From: Amorphophallus konjac
Taxonomy: Eukaryota > Streptophyta > Magnoliopsida > Alismatales > Araceae
Assembly: GCA_022559845.1 (NCBI GenBank)
Contig: CM040117.1
Coordinates: forward strand, 79,682,559-79,746,558
Direction of reading: 5' to 3'
DNA: 64,000 nucleotides
Shown here: positions 24,230 through 35,509 of the stretch, in pieces
How the letters are laid out: every line of letters starts with the position of its first letter
Position numbering within the stretch: the first letter of the stretch is position 1
Made by a program: the position numbers and the translations under genes
Notes under the pieces: generated by a model
The model's input: only the letters and a program-made list of their open reading frames with translations
The model's database searches: none
Told to the model about the DNA's origin: nothing

Positions 24230-24410
24230 TGTAGCAACTCGGATAAATTAGAGGAAATAAAATTCCCTAAATCAATAAAACCCCCAATTAAAAAGGGGCC
24301 CAAGTCAAACCTAACCTTTATAACTTATGGGCCTCAACCTTTATAACAAAGCCTTAAGTATATGGGCCTCACGAAGGTGAAGTTTGGCCTAAGATCAAAA
24401 AGAGTATTAA

Positions 24411-24413
<3 letters not shown>

Positions 24414-24461
<48 letters not shown>

Positions 24462-24470
24462 ATGTATATG
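24414..24470. repeat. AT-dinucleotide microsatellite
   Basis: An uninterrupted (AT)n run of about 36 bp is followed by a TATG/TG-rich tail. Confidence 0.9.
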
Positions 24471-24900
24471 GGCTTAAAAGGGCAAAGAAGGCCCATAGCC
24501 TTCTGTACGTTCAAAGGAGTTATAGGAATATAGATATGTTATTCCTAAAAGGCCAAGCCCATCCTCACGTACGAAGCCTGCATGCGTTAGAGTTTTAACC
24601 CCAATTAGAATAGTGGCTGCATATTTGGCAGTAGGAAGGTATGCATGGAAAGTCTAAACCCAAAAGGAATCCATGCATGGAAATTTAAATTCTATTAGAA
24701 CTCAAAACTCTGTAGGTTTTTCTTTTTCTATAAATAACACCCTTCATCTATGAGCTCCGGCTACTGTTGCTGCTCGTATTGATTCTCTACGTCGACGTCG
24801 CTTCTCTGCTGCTAGAGTGACCGTCGTATTGCAACCGTGAAGGAGCATCTGCTTCCTTCTTCTTCTTCTTCACGACAGGGAGCGGCTGCTATAGCCGATT

Positions 24901-26606
24901 TTTTTTTTAACTATGGTAATACTTGCAAGGTGGGAGACGGGGGAGGGGGTTCATCCCTTCATTTCGAAAGAAGATGAACACACTACCCCGGTCGCCAGGC
25001 AAGCATTTTCATTAAGGAAAGTAGTAAAAGAATGAGGGTATAGAGGGAGGGGAGGGGAGCGATGCCCGACGAGGGGCGAGACGAGAACAAGGCCAAAGGG
25101 CCCACAAAATGAAAAAGCCAAGGAAGGCCCAAAACCTAGCAACCCACAACGCAAGGGAAGTCAAAGCCGCATCAATAATCTTCATCGAAATCCCCTTTAG
25201 AGTCAGATGAGAACGAAGATCGGAATCCGCGGTGACGGACCGGAGAGCCTGGCCAATCAAAAGGATCAAAATCCGAACCCTCGTGATCGAGCTCCTCCGA
25301 GAGGGAAGAGTGGACCGGCGGAGGGGGCACCGCCGATGCCGTCTGGAGCCAAAGTGAGTGACGGGGAGGAGGAACAACCTCCTCTAGACTGCACTCCGTG
25401 CGGCGGATGTTGGATGCTCGAAGTTTCTTCCGCAGGGTAGTAGTGAAAGACAGTCGAGGAGAAGAAGAAGAGGCACCACCTGAAGACAAAGCCGACATCC
25501 AGGATGTCGGGGCCAAGACCTTGATCGGGCTCGGGGAGGATGGGAAGACAACCGGAGGGTCTGCAGATGGAGGTGCCTGGAGAGGGGGCTCTACACGCAG
25601 AGCAAGGACCACGTGGTGGGCCTCCAGGGGCAGAGAGGGAGGCCGAGCCAAGCTGGGAGCGGCTACACTAACGGGATCCGTAGAGGTGACAGCAGCTATG
25701 GAAGCAAGATGAGACAGAGTGCAGCCTGCAGATGGGACTGGCGAAACCAAGGCAGAGCTGGCCTTAGCCAAGGAGGCATTGCCACCTCCACCAGCCAGGA
25801 AGTCGGAGCTTGCGGCCGGCGTAGAGGAAGAGCTCCCACGAGCAGTGACCAAAAGTGGGGGGCACGACGCCACCCGAGGCCCATGAAGGGGTAGCAGCAG
25901 AGAGGGAGGAAGCGGGGGCGTCCGCATGTCGGAGGTCCACTGCCACCGATGGAGAGGCAGCGGCGTTGACGATCGGAGGGGTAGCAGAGGGGGCGGTCTG
26001 AAGAGGGGGCATGGCCCCACTATGCAGCACCGTGGCAAATGTACAAGGCACCGAGGGCACCGCAGCAAGCGCGGGCACAGAGGAGAGAGACACGCAGACT
26101 GGCGTAGGCCCTTCTTTGGCAGGGGCTTGCATGGCAGACGGGGGTGATCCTCCCATAGGTGGAGGCTCAAGGGCACAAGCATTCACAGTAGCAGCATCAA
26201 TAAAGGCATCGGTGGGGGATGCTAGTTGGTCTACGGAGGCACATGCATTCACACTAGCATGTGGTGGATCCAGTGAGCCAATATCACTAGGAGATAACAC
26301 TTGGGGAGCGTGAGGTAGAGGAACTACAGGAGGTGCGACGGGAGCCATAGATGTTGCACCATCCAAGACACCAGCGGATGGGACCTCACGAGCAGCCTTC
26401 TTCTTGCACTTGTCAACCCGATGACCAAGATGATTACAGCCACGGCAGAACAGGGGGGGATTAGGATATGTAATAGGCTGCCAGAGACCACCATCCCCTA
26501 TACCAATCCAAACACGGTCAGGAAGAGCAGAAGAAACATCCAGTTGAACACAAATTCTTGCCGCATAAGTCCTGAGCAAGCAAGACGTGCTTTGAGACCA
26601 CCATCC
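24901..26606 (-). mobile_element. ORF1-only LINE-type retroposon
   Basis: The insert is bounded by a 13-bp target duplication with one mismatch (GCTATAGCCGATT at 24888-24900, GCTATAGTCGATT at 26607-26619). It begins with a run of about ten T on the plus strand, i.e. a poly(A) tail on the minus strand. It encodes only an ORF1-like protein; no endonuclease or reverse transcriptase is present between the ORF and the tail. Target-primed retroposition is clear. Whether it is a non-autonomous ORF1-only family or an internally deleted LINE cannot be told from one copy. Confidence 0.78.
25172..26579 (-). pseudogene. LINE ORF1-like zinc-knuckle protein, frameshifted
   Basis: The N-terminal part (from 26579) reads ARICVQLDVSSALPDRVWIG followed by a CCHC knuckle (CRGCNHLGHRVDKC). 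This matches the C-terminal end of the DUF4283/zf-CCHC ORF1 proteins of plant L1-type LINEs; the DUF4283 part itself is missing at the 5' truncation. A long Ala/Pro/Ser-rich region follows. The frame shifts near 25810-25840, and the second frame continues to 25172 with an acidic end. ORF1 proteins bind RNA in the retroposition complex. Confidence 0.68.
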
Positions 26607-27060
26607 GCTATAGTCGATTCACTGTTTAGTCATGATTGCCGTGGGAAGCTACTGCTTCTCTTCTCCCTTCGCGTGAAGCTGCCGCTACTGCAGTTGCTGT
26701 GAATTGCGGCTGCCGTGGTGTTACGAAGAGGCCTTGCTTCTTCTGATAGTACATGCTAATCGAGTGCTACCATTGCCGTAGTTGCTCTTATCTTTTTCCC
26801 TCGCTGCCAACTGCTTCTATTCGAAGAGCTACGATCGATGTTCTCCTTCCTTCTCTATCGTGCTACGACGTACCTCTCTTGCTGTAGATGGAGTTGCTAC
26901 TGCTTATACTCTTATTATTGTCTCCGTTCATCGTCCAAACCAAGCAAACAAGGTAGGTGTTCTCAAGCAACGAAGCCCAACCTATTAAACACAGTAATAA
27001 TCGTGCATATAGGTCACATAACATGATACCATGCTTTTAGTTTCAGTACCGTAGCTTTTA

Positions 27061-27470
27061 CTGCATTTCAGTAAATGGCGACCCCGTCATGGGCGCTGAT
27101 TGAATGAACGACCCCACGCACGATCGCTAATTCTTTTGGAATAGCGACAATGTCCAGGGCGTCAATTGATGAGCGACCTTATGCCCAGCCACTTAATCTT
27201 TTGGTATTTAATAAATATGACACGCTTAAAAATAGATAACTAAGTAACTTGATGTAAAAATTAATGCATGAATATATTTTTAGATTCCTGATATTTTCCT
27301 CTACATGTTCATGTCATCACTTTCCTGGTTTGGTAAATTGAAATTATCATGTGTATGTGATTGTACCTGTCCGATGCGTATCAGCAAACAAAGAAAGGGT
27401 GACCTTTCCTTAGTCGCTATTTAAATAAAGAACGCCCTAATGCAAGGGCGCTAATTTGTAAAAAACCAGT
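27061..27470. repeat. Degenerate GCGACC/GGGCGCT dyads
   Basis: About five weak dyads of the form (a)gcgaccc..8 nt..gggcgcta. The clearest is at about 27430-27455, with arms aacgccc and gggcgct. They are much more diverged than the other dyad families, which fits an older LTR fragment. Confidence 0.5.
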
Positions 27471-27507
27471 GGTAGCGGCAGGAAAATGGTTCCAAAGCCA
27501 CGTACCA

Positions 27508-30500
27508 TGTCACGCCCCGAACAAGGCGGAAATATCGGGACGTACAGTTAGGGACACGCTAGCAAGAGAGGGAATAAAATCTAAAATGATACACAAGTGC
27601 TACAAGATGGAATACTAAATGATCATTAACAGACCACAACTGATACAATAACCTCAAGTTTAACTTAATACAACTGGAAATAGTCAACCACTAAAACTCA
27701 ATAACAAGACTGAGACTTAATACTCTCCAAAACACAACTAGAAGAAAGATAACATACTACTAACACACTAGAACTGATACACTCAAGACATCACTCCTGC
27801 CCTTCCCCATCGGTAAGCGCGTCACCTGAAAAGCCTGGAAAGGGGGAAAACACAACTATGAGCTGACGCTCAGTAGGAAATAACAGACGGGTATAAGTGA
27901 TTAACAGTTTAATTACATTTTAAAATGTCATGCTACAAATGATAGAACAATAAAAAGATAACGATAATATCACGAAACGGAATTTAAAGATCTTGCAAGG
28001 TCAAGAAATATAATGAATAGAATGGTAAGACAAGAATTTACTACAGGAGATAACGATAAGAAGTTGGCCATATCAAGTCAATTCAAGTCATGTCAAGCAC
28101 GCATGTATTTTCATTTCCACGTCCAAGTAATCAACAAGTAGAGTAACCACAAGTAGAGTATAGAACAGTAAAGAGTGGAAAGTGAAACGTAGTAGCAAGT
28201 AATATAGAGAGTAGTGGAAAGAGTAGTGAGTAGTGGACAGTCCTAGATTTAACACATGTCAAGTACTGGTGCCAAATGCCACACCTAGTCATTCACCTCC
28301 CCGGGGGTACACGTAGTGTTCGGGCGCTCTTCCCAGGACCAGACCGAGCCCTTATTTGTTTGCCAGGCATTGATTTCTTTTGGATCAAAGATCCCACGAA
28401 TCTAGACTTCCACAGTTTATGGCCAGAATTCCAAGGTTTAAGCTAAGTAGCAATAACAACATCAAGTAGGAAAGAGATTCATTTCAGAATTCCAAGGTAA
28501 GTATAATTATCAAGGAGATTGAAATCAAGTCACAACAAGAGTTAATCATGCTGCGCTACTGTAAAACAGCAGCAATCAAACAAGCTAATCAACATATTAA
28601 TCCTAATCACCAAGTTAAGATATCATGCTTAACCATTATCATTTGTATTAGCCAAAGTGCCAACAAGCTAGAACAAGTTATCAAGGTAAAGAACAAGCTC
28701 TCACAGGAGTGAAAAAGAATGCATTAACAGAGATTTAGTTACACCATTAATCATTAATTAAGTGAGTTTCTATTTAATCTTGTATGCATTGAAATGAAGA
28801 TGGTAAACGGTGCGTTTTTATGCTAAGTTTGCATGTAGGAACCAATCCAAATTTGAAATCAAGAGGGGTACATGAATAGGTCAAAAGTTCTTCAAACATA
28901 TAATTTCAATGGGTCTAAGTTAAATGGGTTGATTCCCCATTGATTCGGATCCATTTTCGGTTCGAAAAACGAAGAAAACGGGTTTTCTGGTGTACGGGTC
29001 GACCCTTGGGGTCGACCCCTGCAAAACGGGGTTCTGGAACTGCATGGGTCGACCCCTGGGGTCGACCCTCGCGTCTGGGCCGAATGGGTCGACCCCAGGG
29101 GTCGACCCTCGGGCTGCCTGGATTGCCAGGTGCATGGGTCGACCCCTGCAAGAACAGCAACGGCTGTTGCTTCCGGAAAACGTGAAATCTCACCCAAGAG
29201 GGGTCCAAATGAGTTGAAATTAAAACCATATGATCTAGGAATGTTAATGGACATTCTAGGGTCATAAAACTACAATTTGGAAACACTAATTTCATCATAA
29301 ATCACAAGAATCACAACCTATTCTATGAAGAACACAAGTAGACCTAGTTCAGGACATACCTCCACTAAATTGACAAATACTCTCGATATACAAAACCAAA
29401 TTTAGGGATTTTGGTGTCAAAAGAAAGCTAACTCGATCATGAATCCAGCCATATACTATATGCTACACTAAGATCAAGTTATATGACTCAAAATGAGCCC
29501 GTAATCAAGCTCTGGCTTAAGGAATTCTATATGAAACATGTTCTAGATATATTTTTACAAAACTTCAAAATTCATGATTCATGCTCAATGGAATTTGGGG
29601 CTTTCTAAGTTAAATGAAAGATAATAACATGCTGATTACTTCATGTGAACTAATTAAAGTTTGGTTGTTAGATCCTACCTCAAATCGGAGAGAGAAAACT
29701 CGAAACCCTAGGATGAAGAACACTTGGACAGCACCTCACAAAAAGCTCGATTTCTCCACGGATACCTAATGAAAATTGGGGCTTTTGCCACCAATGGATA
29801 GAGCTCGATGAGAGGAACAATTTGCTATACTCATGATCAAGATTTGGTTGAGAATTCCTACCTCAATCGATGGATCAAAGAAGGATGAAGAGAAGCCAAC
29901 GGCCTACTGACCGACCTCCACAAATCGAACTAGATCTCCTCAGATCCGAAATTTCAGCGAACCCCACAGCAGCCAAATGAAAGAAGACTCGTAGGGCTTC
30001 ATTTTGATAGCTCATAGAGCTTCTGGAGCCTTCGGAATTGGGAGTATTCGCTGCTGCAAGCCGCGTGTTTAGAAACGGCGCCGAAATCCTAGACTTGACC
30101 AAACTATGTCGGCAGCACGTTTTGGGGCTAAGTTTACCTCAAATTGATTGAGGGTAAATGTTCCTTACATTGTGGCCTTCCATTTGCCCCTGATTTCAGA
30201 TCATTTGGTTGAGTAATCAGGTCGAATTTCGCGTTTTAATCTAAGGGTTAGGTATGAGTCAAAAGTGTGCACATTTGGGTTTGAATTCTAAATAGATCTT
30301 ACCACGGATTTACCATGGCTTAAAGCCAGAAGGAAAAGTTGTTATCTACATCAATATTAATCTATTTACTATTTTTACAGATTTTTCTGAGGTAGTCGAA
30401 TTATTACTTATACTATTCCGTAATTAATTAAATATTAAGTTCGGAAGACTAAGTTCACTAATTCCGGCGTAATAAATGATTTTCTTAGGCTTAAATGTAG

Positions 30501-30708
30501 AAGACAAAGTTGCTAAACAAAATTAATTCTACAAGATGTGATTTTTGGGGATTTTTATAAAATAGTTGAAAAATGACTTATTTTATTAATTAATTAATTA
30601 ATCTAATTAATTTGGATAATTCTCATTAATTTCGAATAACTTCAAATAAATTCTAAATAATTGCAAATAACTTTCTAAATAAATTTCTAAGGAATTTGGG
30701 GTCTTACA
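27508..30708 (-). repeat. 3' LTR of the Tekay element (3201 bp)
   Basis: On the minus strand it starts TGTAAGACCCC at 30708 and ends GGGGCGTGACA at 27508. The GGGTCGACCC dyad cluster lies at 28996-29148. Confidence 0.93.
28996..29150. repeat. GGGTCGACCC-family dyads in the 3' LTR
   Basis: Three near-perfect 23-bp palindromes (arms GGGTCGACCCC around one base or a short spacer) plus a half-unit. The last unit has lost 13 bp compared with the other LTR, leaving a single half. Confidence 0.85.
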
Positions 30709-30725
30709 CCCTCCCCTACTTAAAG
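30709..30725 (-). other. Polypurine tract of the Tekay element
   Basis: On the minus strand, aagtaggggaggg directly precedes the TG of the 3' LTR. Confidence 0.8.
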
Positions 30726-30778
30726 GAATTTGGTCCTCTAAATTCACTGCACTAAAACTGAGAGTAGAAAAAGATCGC

Positions 30779-33700
30779 TCACCTAGAATAGATCGGGATA
30801 CCGCTTTCGCATAGTCTCTTCAGATTCCCAGGTAGCTTCTTCGGTCCCACGCCGACTCCACTGAATCTTGACCATCGGTATCGAACGATTCCGGAGTTGT
30901 TGTTGCTTCCGGTCCAGAATCTTGACAGGTCTTTCCTCATAGTCAAATCCTCCTTCAGTTCAAAATCCACTTGCTGAATGATATGAGTGGGATCGTACAC
31001 ATATTTCCGTAACATAGACACATGGAAAATATTGTGTACGCCAGACAAATGTGGTGGTAAAGCCAGTCTGTATGCCACCTCTCCCACTCTATCTAGAATC
31101 TCGAATGGACCGATGTACCTCGGACTCAGCTTGCCATGAATGCCAAATCTTCGGATCCCTCTCGTCGGAGAGACCTTTAAGAACACATGCTCGCCAACCT
31201 GAAATTCCAATGCCCTTCTCCTGTTGTCGGCATAACTCTTCTGTCTCGACTGGGCTACTTGTAACCGGTCTCGGATAACACGGATGTTCTGTGATGATTC
31301 CGAAACAAGATCTGGTCCAAGCCACTATTTCTCACCTACCTCGTCCCAACACAACGGGGAACGACAACTTCTACCATATAGTGCTTCAAAAGGAGCCATC
31401 TGAATACTAGACTGATAGCTGTTATTGTAGGCAAATTCAATTAATGCCAAATGCTCACTCCAATTACCACCGAAATCAATCATGCAAGCTCGCAACATAT
31501 CTTCCACTATCTGATTGGTTCTTTCAGTCTGTCCATCTGTCTGTGGATGAAAAGCAGTACTGAAATTCAGACGAGTACCCAAAGACTCTTGCAGTCCCTT
31601 CCAGAAATGTGAAGTAAATCTAGGGTCTCGATCAGATACTATATTCACTGGAATACCATGTAATCTCACCACTTCCTTTATATACAAAGCAGCCAATACA
31701 TCAATCGTCCACTTGGACTTAATTGGTAAGAAATGAGCCGACTTTGTCAAACGATCGACAATCACCCAAATCGCATCAAATCCACCACGAGTCCTAGGTA
31801 GACCCATAATGAAATCCATGCCAATATTTTCCCACTTCCATTGGGGTATGTCGAGTGGTTTCAATTTCCCTGCTGGTCTGAAATGTTCGGCCTTAACTTG
31901 CTGACATACCAAACATCTGCTCACAAAATCTGCAACTTCTCTTTTCATATTTGGCCACCAAAAGGACCTTTTCAAATCTCGGTACATCTTAGTGCCTCCA
32001 GGATGAATGGTATATCTGGATCTATGAGCTTCCTCAAGAATCTTGTTCTTTATTGTAGCCTCATCCGGAACACAAGTTCTGCCTTTAAATAATAATCTAC
32101 CATCATCGGCCAACATGAAGTCAGGTCTACTGCTCAAGTTTCCCTTGATCTCTACTAACTCGGGATCATTATCTTGCAAGGACTTGATCTCTATCAATAA
32201 TTCAGGTTTAAGTTGAATCTGAGCAATCAAGATCCGATCGTTGTCAATATTGAGATCCAGACTAGATAATTGTTCCAACAATCTCCATTCTTGTAACATG
32301 AGACTTGACAGTCTAGCTACCGGCTTCCGGCTTAATGCATCTGCCACAACATTACCTTTGCCAGGATGATACTCAATCGAGAAGTCGAAGTCTTTCAAGT
32401 ACTCCAACCATCTCCGCTGCCTCATGTTGAGTTCCTTTTGAGAAAATAAATACTTCAAACTCTTATGATCTGAGAACACTGTAAAGGTTTCTCCATACAA
32501 GTAATGCCTCCAAATCTTCAAAGCAAACACGACTGCAGCAAGTTCCAAATCATGAACAGGATAATTATCTTCGTGCTTCCTCAACTGTCTAGAGGAATAG
32601 GCAATCACCTTCCCATGCTGCATGAGTACACAGCCTAAGCCAATACCTGAAGCATCAGTATAAACAACAAATCCTCCTTCACCAGAAGGTAAAGCCAAAA
32701 CAGGTGCAGTAGTCAAACACTCCTTCAGAGTCTGAAAGCTTCGCTGACAATCATCTGACCAATCAAACTTATTCTCCTTGCGGGTTAATCTTGTCATAGG
32801 TACTGCAATCTTGGAGAAATCTTGAATAAATCTTCGGTAATAGCCTGCCAGGCCTAGGAAACTTCTAACTTCAGTTGCACTAGTAGGCTGTTCCCAATTC
32901 TTCACTGCCTCAATCTTCGAAGGATCAACAGAAATACCTTCCTTGGTGATAATATGTCCGAGAAAGGACACTTCTTGTAGCCAGAACTCACACTTACTGA
33001 ACTTAGCATATAGCTGATGATCTTTCAATAGTTGCAATGCCATTCTCAGATGCTCAGCATGCTCCTCCTCATTCTTAGAATAGATCAGGATGTCATCAAT
33101 AAAGACTACGACCCATTGATCAAGATAGGGCCGAAATATGTCGTTCACCAACTGCATGAAAGCTACTGGAGCATTCGTTAGACCAAAAGGCATAACGACA
33201 AATTCAAAATGACCATACCTGCTGCGGAAAGCCGTTTTATAAATATCCTCTTCCTTAATCCGCAACTGGTGATATCCAGATCGAAGATCGATCTTAGAGA
33301 AATATTGAGCTCCTGCTATCTGGTCAAATAACTCGTCAATCCTCGGCAAGGGATATTTGTTCTTGACAGTCTGCTGGTTTATTTGCCGATAATCAATGCA
33401 CAACCTCATCGAACCATCTTTCTTCCTGACGAATAACACAGGGGCTCCCCACGGAGAAGTACTAGGACGAATAAAACCCTTCTCGAGTAATTCCATTAGT
33501 TGCTGCTTCAGTTCCCATAGTTCCGCAGGAGACATACGATAAGGAGCCTTAGAAATAGGAGCTGTGCCAGGAATAAGATCAATAGAAAAGATAACTTCCC
33601 GCTCAAGCGGAAGTCCTAGTAGTTCTTCTGGAAAGACATCAGGAAAATCTCGAACAAAAGGAATGTCCTTGATCTCCATCTGCTGCTCAGGAGTTGCACA

Positions 33701-35176
33701 AACAAAGGCTAGAAAAGCCTCACACCCATTCCTCAAAAGCTTATCAGCTCGAAGAGCCGAGATGAGCGGTACAGAGTTATGGTGCTTGACTCCCGTAAAA
33801 GATAAACCAGAATGTCCAGTAAAGGTCACTGAGCTAGAACTACAGTGAACATTGGCCTCATTCTTGGCCAACCAATCTGCTCCTAGGATTACATCATAAT
33901 CCTTCATATCCATGCAGACCAAATCTACTGGAAAGTTCTGTTCACCAATCATAACCTTACTAGAAGGATAGAAAGACTGGATTGTTGATCTAGTGCCAAT
34001 AGGGGTTGAAATCTCTAACGGAGTATTCATCAAAACAGGTTCCACAGCTAATGACTTAGCAAATCTCCGTGAAATAAAAGAATGTGTTGCACCAGTATCA
34101 AAGAGAGTAAATGCGGGCTTATCGATTATAGTAAGGGTACCTTCGACGAGTCCGCCATCATCAGAAATCCCAGTTTCATCTGCATGTAAAGCTTGAAGCT
34201 TGCCTTGGGGTTTCTTGAAGACTAGTGGTTTTGCCGGTGTAGCTTGTTCCGATATGAGAGGGCAATTGGGGATACGGTGCTCCTTGCTTCCACACCGTAA
34301 ACATGCGCCTTGCTTGCGCCAGCACTCCTCTATCTTGTGACCCGGACGATCACAATAGTTGCACACGCCCTTGAATGGAACAATAGGGCCAGGCTTCTTG
34401 TCTTCATGCCTCGGCATCTTGCCTTTCCACGATCCGGACCCGCTCCACGAACCAGGTCCACTAATAGGCCTCTTCTTAGTATACCTGGGTTTGACACTCC
34501 CGGAACCCGTAGGTAATTCTTTCTTAGTGCCTTTACCATGGATTCTCTCCGTCATTTCAAGAGTATCCTCTAGAACTTGTGCTTTCCTTACCATCTCGGA
34601 ATAAGTGGAAATCTCCATCGGTGCCAACTGGTTGATATAATGAAGCTTCAATCCATTGAGAAAGCGCTTCGCCTTCATCTTCTCGGTGGAAATGAGATGT
34701 GTAGCATATCGAGAAAGCCGTGCAAACTGAGCCTCATACTCTGCCACGGACAAACCTCGCTGTTTCAAGGCCGCGAACTCTGCCGCTTTCTTCTCTTGCA
34801 CTCTATCAGAAAAATACTTGCTGTTGAAGAATTCCTAGAACTCTTCCCACATAACTTGCCGATCACCGAGAGTTGCCTTGATAGAATCCCACCAAGTACG
34901 TGCATCATGTTCCAGTTGAAATGTGGACAAAAGGACACGCTCCTGGTTGGTGCATTGCATAACTTCAAAGATTCTCCCCATCTCATCTAGCCAGTGCTCT
35001 GCTTGGTCAGGGTCAGTCGAACCAGCGAATCTAGGCGGATTCATTCCGCGGAAGTTCCGGTATAGATCACCGGTGCCATGCTGTGCCGCTCCTGCCTGAG
35101 CTACTTGCTGAAGGGCCTGAGTAAGGCCTTGAACCGTACGTTGCAGGTTCCTCCATTCAGCACGATCAGCTGTCAT
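30779..35176 (-). pseudogene. Tekay gag-pol polyprotein
   Basis: One frame from the ATG at 35176 (MTADRAEW). After gag, an in-frame TAG (34833-34835) opens the long 1158-codon block. Counting from its start: two CCHC knuckles at about 147-180, protease DTGA at about 235, reverse transcriptase with FIDD at about 567-570, RNase H TDAS at about 715. The integrase HHCC lies at about 926-966 and its DDE residues at about 996, 1057 and 1093. A second TAG (31325-31327) follows. The tail with the GPFEIL and FHVSMLRKY motifs ends with a chromodomain shifted by a single missing base near 30945. The chromodomain is thought to direct integration to marked chromatin. Confidence 0.92.
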
Positions 35177-35490
35177 CTACATGAGAAATAGATTACTTAG
35201 GTTTAATCAAGATAAATAGTTACACGATTAAGAAACGAACTTAACCCAAGTTTTACCCAATCTCACAGGTCAGGTCTTAGACTTTTACAAGGTTAGGGAT
35301 CTAATGCACCTAGACATGACCAAAACTCGGTACCTGGCGGAGGTAATCGGTCCGAAGACCACTCGCGCAAGTGTGCGACCTTCCCGATAGGCGTAGCCTA
35401 ACGTTCGGACAACACCTTTTGATATACCGGTCAATGGGATGCAATGCAAGAAAACTTAAACTTAGGAAACCTAGGAATGTGAAACCTAGG

Positions 35491-35502
35491 GCTCTGATAC
35501 CA
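35491..35502 (-). other. Primer-binding site for tRNA-iMet, Tekay element
   Basis: Minus-strand TGGTATCAGAGC lies a few bases after the 5' LTR end. Confidence 0.88.
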
Positions 35503-35509
35503 ACTAAAC

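Larger units (their letters stand above)
24230..27507 (+). mobile_element. LTR-like fragment, interrupted by a LINE
   Basis: It starts TGTAGCAACTCGG, like the Tekay LTR starts here, and truncates the PF04195-like gene. A TATA box (tctataaataac, 24729-24740) lies about 500 bp inside, as in the other LTRs. Degenerate dyads (about 27075-27470) lie downstream. No matching end, target duplication or second LTR was found. The right side is broken by the Tekay insertion at 27508. Confidence 0.45.

Noticed and set aside
28892..29298. Open frames on both strands with a WGRP/GVDP peptide repeat
   Set aside because: They translate the GGGTCGACCC dyads inside the Tekay LTR and recur identically at 36896-37312; they are not genes.
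34801..34835. Stop codon between Tekay gag and pol considered as programmed readthrough
   Set aside because: The TAG lies inside gag, between the EEF and EFFNSKYF blocks, not at the gag-pol border. The homologous gag at 11.2-12.1 kb has a sense codon there, so it is a mutation.
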